Origin: JBOHER01 sp050701115
Lineage (GTDB): Bacteria > Actinomycetota > Actinomycetes > Mycobacteriales > Pseudonocardiaceae
DNA: 40,571 bases
NCBI GenBank assembly: GCA_050701115.1
Contig: JBOHER010000021.1
Span: 1 to 40,571, forward strand
Direction: 5' to 3'
Made by a program: the position numbers and the translations under genes. Below the pieces are notes generated by a model. That model did no database searches. It was not told the origin of the DNA and saw only the letters and a program-made list of their open reading frames with translations. Each line of letters begins with the position of its first letter. The stretch's first letter is position 1. Positions 7,251-15,968 of this stretch are shown one piece after another.

Positions 7251-8003
7251 TTACCCGCGACCGAGGTAGGGCATTTTCGTCGCGGTGATGGTCATGAATG
7301 GGACGTTGGCGTCCAGGGGAAGGCGAGCCATCAAGACCACTGCGCGGGCGACGTGTTCGGGGTCGAAGGTGGGTTCGGCGGCGATGGTGCCGTCGGCCTG
7401 CCGGGCGCCGGTGGCGATGCCGCTTGTCATCTCGGTGGCCGCGTTGCCGATGTCGATCTGTGCACATGCGATGTCGTGCGCACGGCCGTCAAGCGCGATG
7501 GACTTGGTCAGCCCGGTCATCGCGTGCTTGGTCGCGGTGTAGGCGACGCTGTTCGGCCGAGGGCTGTGCGCCGAAATGGAGCCGTTGTTGATGATCCGGC
7601 CGCCGCGCGGCCGTTGGGCCTTCATCATCCGCACCGCGTGGTGCGCACACAGGAAGGCGCCGGTCAGGTTGACGTTCACCGTGTGCTGCCAGTCGGTGTA
7701 GGAGATCTCGTCCACCGAGCCCTGCGGTCCGAACGTGCCCGCGTTGTTGACCAGCAGGTCGAGCCTGCCCCAGTGTCGTTCGAGGGTATCGAAGAGCATG
7801 GTTACCGATCCAGGATCTCCGACGTCGGCCGGGATCACCAGCACCTGATCATCCGGGAGCCCGTCCGCCGTCTCCCGGAGGGCATCCTGGCGTCGCCCGG
7901 TGAGCACGACTTGGTACCCGGCCTCGACCAGCGCTCGTGCGATGTGCCTGCCGAGCCCGGACCCGGCGCCGGTCACCGTCGCCACACCAACCTTTGTCAT
8001 CAT
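7251..8003 (-). CDS. Short-chain dehydrogenase/reductase (classical SDR)
   Basis: A 250-residue NAD(P)-dependent oxidoreductase with the classical SDR layout: the glycine motif TGAGSGLGRHIA (about 11-22), NNAG near 89-92, a Ser in NNGSIS and the catalytic Y-x-x-x-K in AYTATKHA. TGRR after the second strand suggests NADP preference. An expected PG motif is replaced by the segment DIGNAATEMTSG. The substrate is unknown. Two adjacent ATG codons (8003, 8000) are possible starts and neither has a strong ribosome site. It is read in the same direction as the methyltransferase, with 48 nt between them. Confidence 0.85.
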   Translation of the reverse strand: MMTKVGVATVTGAGSGLGRHIARALVEAGYQVVLTGRRQDALRETADGLPDDQVLVIPADVGDPGSVTMLFDTLERHWGRLDLLVNNAGTFGPQGSVDEISYTDWQHTVNVNLTGAFLCAHHAVRMMKAQRPRGGRIINNGSISAHSPRPNSVAYTATKHAMTGLTKSIALDGRAHDIACAQIDIGNAATEMTSGIATGARQADGTIAAEPTFDPEHVARAVVLMARLPLDANVPFMTITATKMPYLGRG

Positions 8004-8077
8004 CGTTGCACATCAGAACCTTTCGCCGCGACCAGCGGCCGTGGAGGCAGTGACCGACCAGGTTGCGCTGGCCGCCC

Positions 8078-8503
8078 TCAACCGAGCCGCTGAGAGCGTA
8101 AGCCGTCGAACCGGGTGAAGTCGGAGTCGAAGGAGACGACTTCTGCACCGTGCTCTACAAGGATCGCAGCCAGGTGGGCGTCGTTCACGAGGTTCCCGGC
8201 GGTGCCGATGGCCGAGATCATCCCGCGGAGCACCCCGAGGTGGCGACTTGTGGGTTCGACAACGACGGCACCGGGTTGGGAGAGCCACGCTTCCACTACG
8301 TCGAGCGCCTCGGTCGGGGCAAGCGGACGGCTGAAGATGCTGGGATGAGTGCTGATCCGAATGAATGCCAGGAGCACGATCCACGAGAAGCAAACCACTT
8401 CCGCGCCGGCGAGCGCGCTATCCAGCCAGTCGCGAGCCTCCGCATGCTGAGGTGTGTCAGAGTTGACCGCATACAGCAGCACGTTCGCGTCGACGACCTT
8501 CAC
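8078..8503 (-). CDS. vapC: VapC-like PIN-domain toxin (Mtu_PIN type)
   Basis: A 141-residue probable endoribonuclease toxin. PIN acidic residues are visible in VVDANVLLYAV (Asp5), NDAHLAA (Asp near 113) and SFDSDFTRF (Asp near 130). The second-helix segment reads VLLAFIRI, matching the mycobacterial PIN subfamily (TIGR00028) rather than classical VapC with Glu there. The GTG start (8503) overlaps the antitoxin stop (GTGA, 8500-8503), so the two are translationally coupled in the usual antitoxin-first order. Confidence 0.85.
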   Translation of the reverse strand: MKVVDANVLLYAVNSDTPQHAEARDWLDSALAGAEVVCFSWIVLLAFIRISTHPSIFSRPLAPTEALDVVEAWLSQPGAVVVEPTSRHLGVLRGMISAIGTAGNLVNDAHLAAILVEHGAEVVSFDSDFTRFDGLRSQRLG

Positions 8504-8751
8504 TTGCCAACGCTCAGCTTCCGGCGAATCTCGGCGTCTTCGAGTTCGGCGGCGATTCGCAAGGCGTGGTCGAGTGGCACCGTCGGCCTGCCCATCGAGT
8601 AGGTGGGGGTGCGGAACGGCTCGCCTCCGGAGGTGGCTAGTGCGCTCCGAAGTGCGCTGTTCACCGCTTCCTTGAATGACAGCCCCCGCTCCGCCATCAA
8701 CTTTCGGACGAGGGCCTCGACATCCGGGTCCAAGGTTATCGTCGTCCGCAT
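8500..8751 (-). CDS. vapB: VapB-like ribbon-helix-helix antitoxin
   Basis: An 83-residue antitoxin. Its N-terminal RHH strand and helix, MRTTITLDPDVEALVRKLM, are followed by LSFKEAVNSALRSAL, the typical VapB/DUF2191-like DNA-binding fold that autorepresses the operon. The toxin-binding tail is SMGRPTVPLDHAL onwards. I prefer the ATG at 8751 because a TATGAT box ends seven bases before it, which would make the mRNA leaderless; an ATG at 8763 would add four residues and overlap that box. Confidence 0.82.
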   Translation of the reverse strand: MRTTITLDPDVEALVRKLMAERGLSFKEAVNSALRSALATSGGEPFRTPTYSMGRPTVPLDHALRIAAELEDAEIRRKLSVGK

Positions 8752-8758
8752 GGTTGAC

Positions 8759-8764
8759 ATCATA
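8759..8764 (-). promoter_or_regulatory. Candidate -10 box of vapBC (leaderless transcript)
   Basis: TATGAT on the minus strand (preceded by TGC, an extended -10 style) ends seven bases before the preferred vapB ATG at 8751. No good -35 is visible. Transcription would begin at or next to the start codon. Confidence 0.45.
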
Positions 8765-8888
8765 GCATCGTGATTTCTGATGACATGATGCCCGGCCTTG
8801 ACGAGCGCGCCGACACTCGCCAGGTGGCCCTTGCTGCCGGGTTCGTTTCCGTGTCGCCGTACGCTGCCGCGACGACTGCCGGACCGCG

Positions 8889-9407
8889 TCAGCCCAGCAG
8901 CGGCTCGCCGTTGAACACGCCCAGGTCCTCGCGGTAGAACTCCAGCCCGATGCCGTTGGGGTCGCGGAGGTACAGACTGTCCTCGACACCACGGTCCGGT
9001 CCGAGGTACTCCACACCCGCCTCATCGAGCTTCGCCTTGGCCGCGGCGAAGCTCGCCGGCGATGTGGACAGCGCGATGTGCTGCACCCCGCCGATCGTCT
9101 CCTGAAAATCCGGATGGTCATGCCCGGGAAAGTCGAAGAACCCGAGCAGGTTGCGATTACCGATGTCGAAGAAGAAGTGGCTCGAGCCCGCGTAGTCCCG
9201 GTTCTCCACGAGCTCCACCAGCGGGAAGCCCAGGAACTCCTGGTAGAACCGGATCGTCTGCTCCACATCCCGGCAGATCAGCGCGACGTGGTGGAACCCG
9301 CCCACCGGGGTGGCCTCCCGCTGGCCTGCGGGGCGGACATACTTCGCGCGGAGTTCCTCCCTGCGGGCCCGGATCGCCTCGAGCTCCGCGCCTTCAGGTT
9401 GCGGCAT
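8889..9407 (-). CDS. VOC-family (glyoxalase/dioxygenase fold) metalloprotein
   Basis: A 172-residue protein with an Arg/Glu-rich N-terminal helix (residues 1-32) and one complete VOC module. The first betaalphabeta unit starts GGFHHVALICRDVEQTIRFY and the second starts GGVQHIALST. It ends DPNGIGLEFYRED. His40 (or H41), H110 and E158 match VOC metal ligands. Such proteins act as ring-cleavage dioxygenases, glyoxalases or fosfomycin-type transferases; the specific reaction cannot be assigned. AGGAGG lies about seven bases before the ATG. Confidence 0.8.
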   Translation of the reverse strand: MPQPEGAELEAIRARREELRAKYVRPAGQREATPVGGFHHVALICRDVEQTIRFYQEFLGFPLVELVENRDYAGSSHFFFDIGNRNLLGFFDFPGHDHPDFQETIGGVQHIALSTSPASFAAAKAKLDEAGVEYLGPDRGVEDSLYLRDPNGIGLEFYREDLGVFNGEPLLG

Positions 9408-9488
9408 GACGCGCCCTCCTTACCTCGTCGTTGCTTGCGTTCACGGTAACTCGTTGACGCCCGGCAGTTCGGGCCGGACAGTGAGGAG

Positions 9489-9590
9489 ATGGCCACTCAC
9501 CTGGGTCGAGAGTTCATGCGCGGTCTCGGCGAACTGCGCTACGAGCCGACGCAGAAGCGGGTGCGGGCGCTGGTCGGCGGATCCGTCCGC
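9489..9590 (+). pseudogene. DUF427-domain gene fragment (5' end only)
   Basis: The translated start ends GELRYEPTQKRVRALVGGSV, which matches the opening of actinobacterial DUF427 proteins (ELRYEPT.KRVRA..GG). The expected continuation with W-EP-R and P-Y-x-x-P motifs is absent: the frame becomes Arg/Gly/Ala-rich and does not resemble a protein. I judge this a truncated remnant. The end coordinate is approximate. Confidence 0.5.
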
Positions 9591-10102
9591 GGCGGGGGAT
9601 CTGCTCGGGGGATGCCGGCTGCGGCTGCCACGACGCGTCGCTCTGGCTGGGTCTCAGTCACGGTCCTGGTCCGCGCTTCGCGCCAGGGCGATGACCCGTT
9701 ACTCAGCCGGCCAGCACACTGCTGTTCGCCGTCCCGCATCCGCAGTTCCGCTGCCAGACATTCCGCTGCGGCGGGACGGGGCCGTGTTGCGGAAGATCGA
9801 TCCGATCGCTCCCCTGGCCTCTGGCTACGGCCTCCTCGTGGCCGTCATAACGTATCGCGGCACTGTGCAGGGGTCGGGGCTGGCACTTCGGACCGAACTG
9901 CCCTATCCAATCACAAGCGCGAACTGAAGTGTCGCCATAGCAATACCCGTCTGCTCACGGATCTGCTGTGACCGCCGCGATCGGGTGTGCGAACGTGAGC
10001 GAGTCAAATGAAAACAGTCGTAGGTGGGCGCTAATGTGGCGGCACCGGCATGATGTGGTTCAGTCGGCCACGTAACGACGCTGCTGGGCGAGGAGGTAGG
10101 GC
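9591..10102. other. Non-coding or decayed stretch before the dprA-like gene
   Basis: About 510 bp between the DUF427 remnant and the dprA-like start. Several overlapping frames are open but none shows codon bias or a recognisable domain. The only clear element is the ribosome site AGGAGG (10091-10096) of the next gene. Confidence 0.5.
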
Positions 10103-10999
10103 ATGCTGGCACGCCAGGAGCGTAAGGCTCTCGTTGCGCTGCTGCGTTACACCGAGGCGGGACAGCACTGGCGCCAGACCGCCCAGGACATTGCCGAGGT
10201 GGGCAGCGCGGCCGAGGTCCTCGCGAGCGAGGTGGGCGGCCAGCTATTCGACGATCCGACTGAGGCGCTCATGCAGCATGCAGCAGCGGATATCCACCGC
10301 TGGGAGTCGGACGGCATGCGAGTCCTCTCGCTCTTCGATGAGGACTACCCCAGCCAGCTCCGAGATGTCTACGACTTCCCGCCGCTCCTCTTTGCGCGGG
10401 GAGCCGTGGTAAAGGACGACTCCGGCATTTGTCTGGTCGGTTCTCGTCAGGCCTCAGCGGCTGGCCTGGCATTCACACGCGAGATCGCATCAGCTCTCAT
10501 CGATGAAGGCTTGACCGTGATCTCGGGGCTCGCGAAAGGGATCGATGCCGCCGCACATACCGCTGCGCTGGCGCGTGCCGGACGCACAGTCGCGGTGATC
10601 GGCACTGGAATCGATCAGTACTACCCCGCGGAAAACGCGGCTCTGCAGCGCAGGATCGAGGCTGACGGTCTCGTGCTGTCGCAGTTCTGGCCTGGATCGT
10701 CTCCGACGAAGCAGACCTTCCCGATGCGCAATGCGACGATGTCCGCCTACGGTGAAGCGACGCTCATTATTGAAGCGGGCGAACGAAGCGGGGCACGAAT
10801 CCAGGCCAGGCAGGCCATCGCACATGGTCGCCCGCTCCTGCTCACATCCAAGGTGGTTTCGTCCACGCGGTGGGGGCGCGATCTCGCTGCGACTCCGGGC
10901 GACGTTCACGTTGTCACGGATGTGGACGACGCCTTGGCGGCGATCGGCGCAATTCTCGAACGTAGACACACCATCAACGAATTGGCTAAAGCGCCATAG
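10103..10999 (+). CDS. DprA/Smf-like Rossmann-fold protein
   Basis: A 298-residue DprA-family protein. After a helical N-terminus (1-70) it shows the DprA core: PSQLRDVYDFPPLLFARG, SRQASAAGLAFT, SGLAKGIDAAAHTAAL, AVIGTGIDQYYPAENAAL, FPMRNATMSAYGEATLIIEAGERSGA and AIAHGRPLLL. Housekeeping DprA loads RecA on incoming DNA, but this copy is not beside rnhB/topA. It is coupled to a ComFC-like phosphoribosyltransferase (TAGTG overlap) amid decayed genes, suggesting an accessory role. AGGAGG sits six bases before the ATG. A nucleotide-sensing or defence function is possible but unproven. Confidence 0.85.
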   Translation: MLARQERKALVALLRYTEAGQHWRQTAQDIAEVGSAAEVLASEVGGQLFDDPTEALMQHAAADIHRWESDGMRVLSLFDEDYPSQLRDVYDFPPLLFARGAVVKDDSGICLVGSRQASAAGLAFTREIASALIDEGLTVISGLAKGIDAAAHTAALARAGRTVAVIGTGIDQYYPAENAALQRRIEADGLVLSQFWPGSSPTKQTFPMRNATMSAYGEATLIIEAGERSGARIQARQAIAHGRPLLLTSKVVSSTRWGRDLAATPGDVHVVTDVDDALAAIGAILERRHTINELAKAP

Positions 11000-11785
11000 T
11001 GAATTTTCACGGGAAGGTAGCCGAACTCCTTCCGCTCATCGCGGCGACTTCGCATAACCCTATGCGCGTTCCTGGCGTCACCTGCACCACTCCAGTCTCC
11101 TCGTCCTCGTTCGCTCGATGCCGTACGTGCGATCTACATCTCCGCACCACGAGCGAGGACCACATCTGGAATGTTATTGCTGGCCGATGCCGTCGTCCCG
11201 TTGCGATACGCCATTCGCGGACAGCAGTCCTATATCGATGCTCGGGCCTACAAACACCCATGGATCCAGCCAGAGCGAAACCATTCCCTGCGCCGCCTCC
11301 GAGTACTCACGTCGCTGTTCTCACTGATCCACGCTCAATGCCTGGACCACCATGCTCGGCAGCCTGTCGACGCCGTCGTCGCTGTTCCGTCTCTGTCACC
11401 TCGTGTCGGCGAACATCCTCTGCTCGACCTCGCACGATTCTTGCCGCACCACTGGCGGCGGCTCGCGCTCCTCCCGCAGCTCAGCGTTCCCCTCGACGAG
11501 CGCCGTGCAGTCGAGCCGGGCCACTTCCATCTACCTGCGCACGAGGATGTGCGCGGACGCCACGTCGTTGTCTTCGACGACACTTGGACGACCGGCGGAC
11601 ATACGCAGTCGGCAGCCGTGATGCTCCGGACTCTCGGCGCGGCATACGTGACGATCCTTGTAGTCAACAGGGACCTTGATCCGGGCTTCGGAACCACCGC
11701 CGCGTTCACCGCACAGAACCTGGCAGGCCACCCGTTCGATCCGTGGCGATGCCCAGTGACGGGCGCTGGCTGTCCCGCACCGTGA
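10999..11785 (+). pseudogene. ComFC-like phosphoribosyltransferase, apparent frameshift between N-terminal zinc segment and PRTase domain
   Basis: From the GTG at 10999 (one base shared with the dprA-like stop) one frame encodes the N-terminus of a ComF-like protein, with a Cys-rich zinc segment ending ARCRTCDLHLRT. From about 11171 a second frame continues with LADAVVPLRYAIRGQQSY, PVDAVVAVPS, the PRPP-binding loop VVVFDDTWTTGGHTQSAA (about residue 135 of that frame) and a normal C-terminus. Joining them needs a +1 shift near 11150-11171. It may be a real disruption or a sequence error; independent translation from the ATG at 11171 is a third option. One Cys of the usual zinc site is missing. 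Confidence 0.7.
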
Positions 11786-11892
11786 TGGGTCCCAACAAAC
11801 GGCAGAGCCGAAGTGCCCGGCACTGATCACGATAGGGGCGAGACCGCCGATGGCGGGTCCTGACCAACTCCGTCCGGGCCCGAGTTGCCCCA

Positions 11893-12285
11893 ATGTCGCT
11901 CGCCCTGGGCAGGTGGCGTCGCATGCGCCGCGGTCAGCACGCCGTCGTCACGCTCGGCTGGTCCACTGTGCCGACCATCGTGCTCGCTGTCGCGCTGGCG
12001 TTCGTCTTCGGCTATGCCCTGACCATGCGTGGCGTGCTCCGTGCCGGTGTGGGACTCAAGCAGGCCTCAGGGTGGCACTGGCCGCCGACTGTCCATCGCC
12101 GTCATGGAGATCGTCGACAACGCCGTGATGGTGGGTGGTCCTGGAGCGATGGCGGCCGGATTATCCAGCTGGATGCAGGTGCCAGGAATGCAGGGCCTCC
12201 GCGTCGTGTCGGAGATCGACTTCTTGGTGAAACCCTTGAAGAAACCCCAGGACAAGCAGCATGACTTAGCGCCGAAACTCATCGC
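11893..12285 (+). pseudogene. DUF4396-type membrane protein remnant with multiple frameshifts
   Basis: Three frames must be stitched to recover the family pattern. One gives VPTIVLAVALAFVFGYAL then RAGVGLKQAS (to about 12070), the next gives LRVALAAD (about 12067-12090), the third gives LSIAVMEIVDNAVM and PGAMAAGLSSW (about 12095-12180). These segments correspond in order to two transmembrane helices and the ADxLSI..ME..DN motif of DUF4396 proteins. The C-terminus has degenerated. At least two indels make this a clear pseudogene. Confidence 0.7.
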
Positions 12286-12303
12286 TCTGCCGGCCCGGGT
12301 TCG

Positions 12304-13510
12304 TCAATCGGGCAGCAGTGGCACGGTCCAACCTGGGTCGTGGCCGAGCAGGACGGCCCGGGTGACGGATCCGGTCCCGAACCGATCGCGCAGACCGTCC
12401 AGCGCGCCATCGAGGGATTCCCCGCTGTGCTGCTCGAACGGCAGGGTGAGCTGGATGGAATCGCCGTCATCGAGATTGCCGACCGCCACTCCGAGGAGGG
12501 TGATACCGCGCCGGTCGATCATCGGCATAGCGGCCGCCAGCAGGGCACGCACCGCCGAGAGGATCGACTCGGTGGCGGCGGTGGGCAGCGACAGCGTGTG
12601 CGACCGAGTCGCACGCGAGAAGTCGGCGAACCGCAACCGCAGGACGACCGTGCGACCGACCCGGCCTGCCGCCCGCATCCGGCGGCTGACACGGTCGACC
12701 AGCGCGACCAGGACGGCATCGAGGGCATCGGCAGATCTCGGCGCATAGCCGAGCGCGCGCTGCGCCCCGATGGAGCGCCGACGACGGCCTACCCGCACCG
12801 GCCGCGGTCGCGGTTGTGGGCAAGGGCGTGCAGGTGCCTACCCGAGGCCGGCCCCAGCATGGCGACCAGTACCGCTTCGCCGAGCCGGGCAACCTCGCCG
12901 AACGTGCTGATCCCGCGTTCGTGGAGTTTGCCTGCCGTCACGCAGCCGACACCCCACAGCCGCTCAACCGGGAGCGGATGGAGAAAGGCGAGCTCACCGC
13001 CTGCAGGCACCAGCAGCAGGCCGTCGGGCTTGGCCACACCGCTGGCCACCTTGGCGAGGAACTTGGTTCTGGCCACCCCCACTGTGATAGGCAGACCGAC
13101 CTGTTCCAGGACGTCGCGCCGCAACCGCGCGGCGATGTCTGCCGGGGTACCCGCGATCCGCAGCAGGCCGCCGACCTCGAGGAACGCCTCGTCGATCGAC
13201 AGGCCTTCGACCAGCGGTGTGGTCTGCCGGAACACCCTGAACACTGCTTTGCTCGCCTCGGCATAGGCCGACAACCTAAGCGGCACCACGATCGCCTGCG
13301 GACACCGACTGCGCGCCTGCCACCCATCGCGGTGCGCACACCGAACGCCTTCGCTTCGTAGCTGGCCGCGAGGACCACGCCCGCTCCGACGATCACCGGG
13401 CGGTCGCGCAGTCGAGGGTCGTCGCGTTGCTCGACCGACGCGTAGAACGCGTCCAGGTCCGCGTGCAGGATGGTCGGATCGCTCGACACGAACAGATGTT
13501 CGCACCGCAC
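12304..13510 (-). pseudogene. dinB: DNA polymerase IV (Y-family, DinB) with two single-base deletions
   Basis: Pol IV performs translesion synthesis. The sequence is easily recognised but split in three frames. The first gives ILHADLDAFYASVEQRDDP and ASYEAKAFGVRTAMGG. After a missing base near 13317-13324 it continues QARSRCPQAIVV, LSIDEAFLEVGG (catalytic Asp-Glu), TVGVARTKFLAKVASGVAKP and the HhH segment ERLWGVGCVTAGKL. After a second missing base near 12803-12809 it continues RRRRSIGAQRALG and the little-finger domain. Inserting one G and one C gives a full-length protein of about 402 residues. Both deletions lie in G/C-rich runs, so sequencing error must be excluded. The start is probably GTG at 13510 or 13489. 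Confidence 0.85.
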
Positions 13511-13531
13511 ACCGACACTCGGCGAAGCGTG

Positions 13532-13885
13532 CTACGGCGACCACGCGGGATCGCGGCCGCTGAGACCGACGGCCCGGTCGAGCATGGGCGCGTCGGACCG
13601 AACTCGTACGACGGGCCCGAAAAGTCCCGGCGTCCCATCCGGATTCTCCCACGCGGACAGGAGCTCGAAGATCGCCTCGGTGGTGGTGGCGTCCGGCGCA
13701 TAGGGCTGCCCTGTGGCGCGCGCGAGGTCCCAGCCGTGGATGACCAGTTCGTTCAGGGCGACCTTGCCCATCTCGGCCGCTGGCAGCTCGACACCGCCCG
13801 CCTCGGTGACGCCCTCCCAGGCCGCCGGATCGCGCCAGGCTGCGACCAGCGCGCTAGCCTTGTGATCGCGCGCTCCGGTCAGGTG
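13532..13885 (-). pseudogene. TIGR03086 (mycothiol-dependent maleylpyruvate isomerase-like) gene, 5'-truncated
   Basis: About 115 codons encode the C-terminal half of this family: AWRDPAAWEGVTEAGG, then KVALNELVIHGWDLARATGQ, then a C-terminal cap ending ARDPAWSP-like. The usual N-terminal DinB-fold half with its metal-binding His is missing. The position it should occupy is taken by the end of the primase-polymerase gene, whose stop lies at 13879. This looks like a rearrangement junction. No start codon or ribosome site belongs to the fragment. Confidence 0.72.
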
Positions 13886-14883
13886 CGCCGTGCGCGGCTC
13901 GGCGCTACCCGCGGCGGCTCGTTGGGCTGCTTGGGGTACACCGGCGGCCATGGGGCGTCCATCAAACCGTTGGCCAGGTCGTGACGTGACTGCTCGAGCA
14001 ACGGTTCGATCGACTGCAGACGCTCGCTGACCCCCGCCCACGGGTCGCCGCGCTCGGCCACCCGGGCAGGCACGTTGGCGATGGTCAGGGTGGCGGGCTC
14101 GACCGTGGCCAGCTCGTGCCAGCCGATCGGCATCGACACCTGTGCCCCCACCCGGGGGCGCACGCACCATGCGCCGAACACCGTCTTGTGCGGCGCGTTC
14201 TGGTTGAAGTCCACGAACACCCGGGCTCCGCGCTCTTCCTTCCACCACTGTGCGGTGATCAGGTCGGGGTGGCGACGTTCGAGTGCGCGGGCCAGCGCCA
14301 CCGCAGCGGCGCGCACCTGGTAGCCGTCCCAGTGCGGTTCCAGCGACACATAGATGTGCAGGCCGCGGGAGCCCGACGTCTTCAGGTGCGCCTCGATGCC
14401 CAACTCGCCGAGCAGGTCCCCGGTGAGCGCGGCCGCTTCCTGCAGTTGGCCGAATCCGACGCCGGGGGAGGGGTCGAGGTCGACGCGCAGTTCGTCGGTG
14501 ATCTCGGGCGTGTCGGCGCGGAAGGGCCACACATGGAAGCCGATGCACCCGAGGTTGACCGCCCAGATGATGTGTGCGAGGTCGGCCGCGACCAGTGCGT
14601 CGCTGGTGGTGCCGTTGGGTGTGGCCACCTCTGTGGTGCTCAGCCAGGGCGGCGCCGATTTCGGGACCCGCTTCTGGAACCAGGACTTACCGCTCGCGCC
14701 GTCCGGGTACCGCTCCAGCAGCAGCGGACGACCCCGCAGCGTGGCGAGCAGTGGCTCGGCGACGGCCTGGTAGTAGCGCACCAGGTCGAGCTTGGTCTCA
14801 CCACGCTCGGCGAAGTAGACCTTGCCGGGGTTCGACACGGTGACCTCGGTGCCGCCGACATCGATGGTGATGGCTTCGCTCAT
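13879..14883 (-). CDS. LigD/PrimPol-C-type DNA primase-polymerase
   Basis: A 334-residue stand-alone archaeo-eukaryotic primase-type polymerase that fills or repairs gaps with NTPs. Its catalytic residues are intact: D135 and D137 in ELRVDLDPSP, H176 in TSGSRGLHIYV and D224 in VFVDFNQNAPHKT. The N-terminal NPGKVYF and LLLERYPDG segments match the family. It follows the ligase gene with an ATGA overlap (14880-14883), so the two are one operon. This resembles the mycobacterial LigC/PrimPolC pair used in gap/excision repair more than multi-domain LigD. The C-terminal end abuts a foreign-looking fragment (13532-13885), so the last residues may differ from orthologues. Confidence 0.9.
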   Translation of the reverse strand: MSEAITIDVGGTEVTVSNPGKVYFAERGETKLDLVRYYQAVAEPLLATLRGRPLLLERYPDGASGKSWFQKRVPKSAPPWLSTTEVATPNGTTSDALVAADLAHIIWAVNLGCIGFHVWPFRADTPEITDELRVDLDPSPGVGFGQLQEAAALTGDLLGELGIEAHLKTSGSRGLHIYVSLEPHWDGYQVRAAAVALARALERRHPDLITAQWWKEERGARVFVDFNQNAPHKTVFGAWCVRPRVGAQVSMPIGWHELATVEPATLTIANVPARVAERGDPWAGVSERLQSIEPLLEQSRHDLANGLMDAPWPPVYPKQPNEPPRVAPSRARRT

Positions 14884-15959
14884 GTTTGGCGCACCTCACC
14901 GAACAGTGCGGCCAGTTCCGCAGGCGCCACTTCCTCGAGCTGCCCGTAGGTGCACGATTCGGGCCTGCGATCCGGCCGGTACCGAGTGAGCCTGCCGCCG
15001 TGCCGGAACCGGCCGGCGAGCACGTGCTCGTAGCGCACCTCCGCCACCAGTTCGGGGCGCAACGGCTCCCAGGACAGGTCCTTCTGGCCGGTCCAGCGGC
15101 TCACTCCGCCGGGCATGCGTCCGTGTGCGTGAGCCTCGCCCTCGGCCCAGTCGCGCCAGGGATGCTCGTCCAACGCACGATCCCGGAGTGGCCCCAGCTC
15201 GGCGACGAGTTCCTTGCGCCGGGCAGCGGTGAAGCTGCTGGCCACCCCGACGTGGTGCAGGGTGCCCGCGTCGTCGAACAGGCCCAGCAGCAGCGAGCCC
15301 ACCCCGTTGCCGTCCTTGTGCCATCGGAAGCCCGCGACGACGCAGTCGGCGGTGCGCTCGTGCTTGACCTTCCACATCACGCGCTTGTCCTGCTGGTAGG
15401 GCAGCGCAACCGGCTTGGCCATCACCCCGTCGAATCCCGCCCCCTCGAACCGGGTGAACCAGTCCTGGGCGGTGTCCGGATCCTGGGTCAGCGGAGTGAG
15501 GTGGACGCGGGCCAGCTCACCGGCGAGGATTCCTTCGAGGAGGCCGCGCCGCTTTCCGAACGGCTCGGTGGTGAGATCGCGGTCGCCGAGGGCGAGCAGG
15601 TCGAAGGCAACGAAGCTCGCCGGAGTCTCGGCGGCCAGCTTTCGTACCCGCGACTCCGCGGGGTGCAGCCGATTCTGCAGGGTGTCGAAGTCGAGGCCGC
15701 TGTCGGTGACGACCACGATCTCCCCGTCGACGACGCATCGCGCGGGGAGGGCGGCAAGCAGCAGTTCGACCAGTTCGGGGAAGTACCGGGTCAGCGGCCG
15801 GTCGTTGCGCGAGCCGAGCACAAGCTCCTCGCCGTCCCGGAACACGATGCAGCGAAATCCGTCCCATTTCGGTTCGTAGCTCAACCCTGGCGCTCGCGGC
15901 ACATCGCGCACTGCTTTGGCCAGCATCGGCTTGACCGGTGGCATGACAGGAAGGTCCAC
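14880..15959 (-). CDS. ligC: ATP-dependent DNA ligase, LigC type
   Basis: A 359-residue ligase sealing nicks with ATP. The adenylation domain has motif I EPKWDGFR with nucleophile K31, motif III SFVAFDLLAL, motif IV GFDGVMAKP and motif V RVMWKVKHERTADCVV. The OB-fold domain runs from about 215 to the end (VGVASSFTAARRKEL, LVAEVRYEHVLAGRFRHGG). There is no nuclease or polymerase domain, hence LigC rather than LigD. The partner polymerase is encoded downstream and coupled. No Ku gene is seen in the window. Confidence 0.9.
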   Translation of the reverse strand: MDLPVMPPVKPMLAKAVRDVPRAPGLSYEPKWDGFRCIVFRDGEELVLGSRNDRPLTRYFPELVELLLAALPARCVVDGEIVVVTDSGLDFDTLQNRLHPAESRVRKLAAETPASFVAFDLLALGDRDLTTEPFGKRRGLLEGILAGELARVHLTPLTQDPDTAQDWFTRFEGAGFDGVMAKPVALPYQQDKRVMWKVKHERTADCVVAGFRWHKDGNGVGSLLLGLFDDAGTLHHVGVASSFTAARRKELVAELGPLRDRALDEHPWRDWAEGEAHAHGRMPGGVSRWTGQKDLSWEPLRPELVAEVRYEHVLAGRFRHGGRLTRYRPDRRPESCTYGQLEEVAPAELAALFGEVRQT

Positions 15960-15968
15960 GACGAGATC

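Noticed and set aside
9489..9971. 160-residue plus-strand frame as an intact gene
   Set aside because: Only the first 30-35 codons resemble DUF427; the rest has no codon bias or family pattern.
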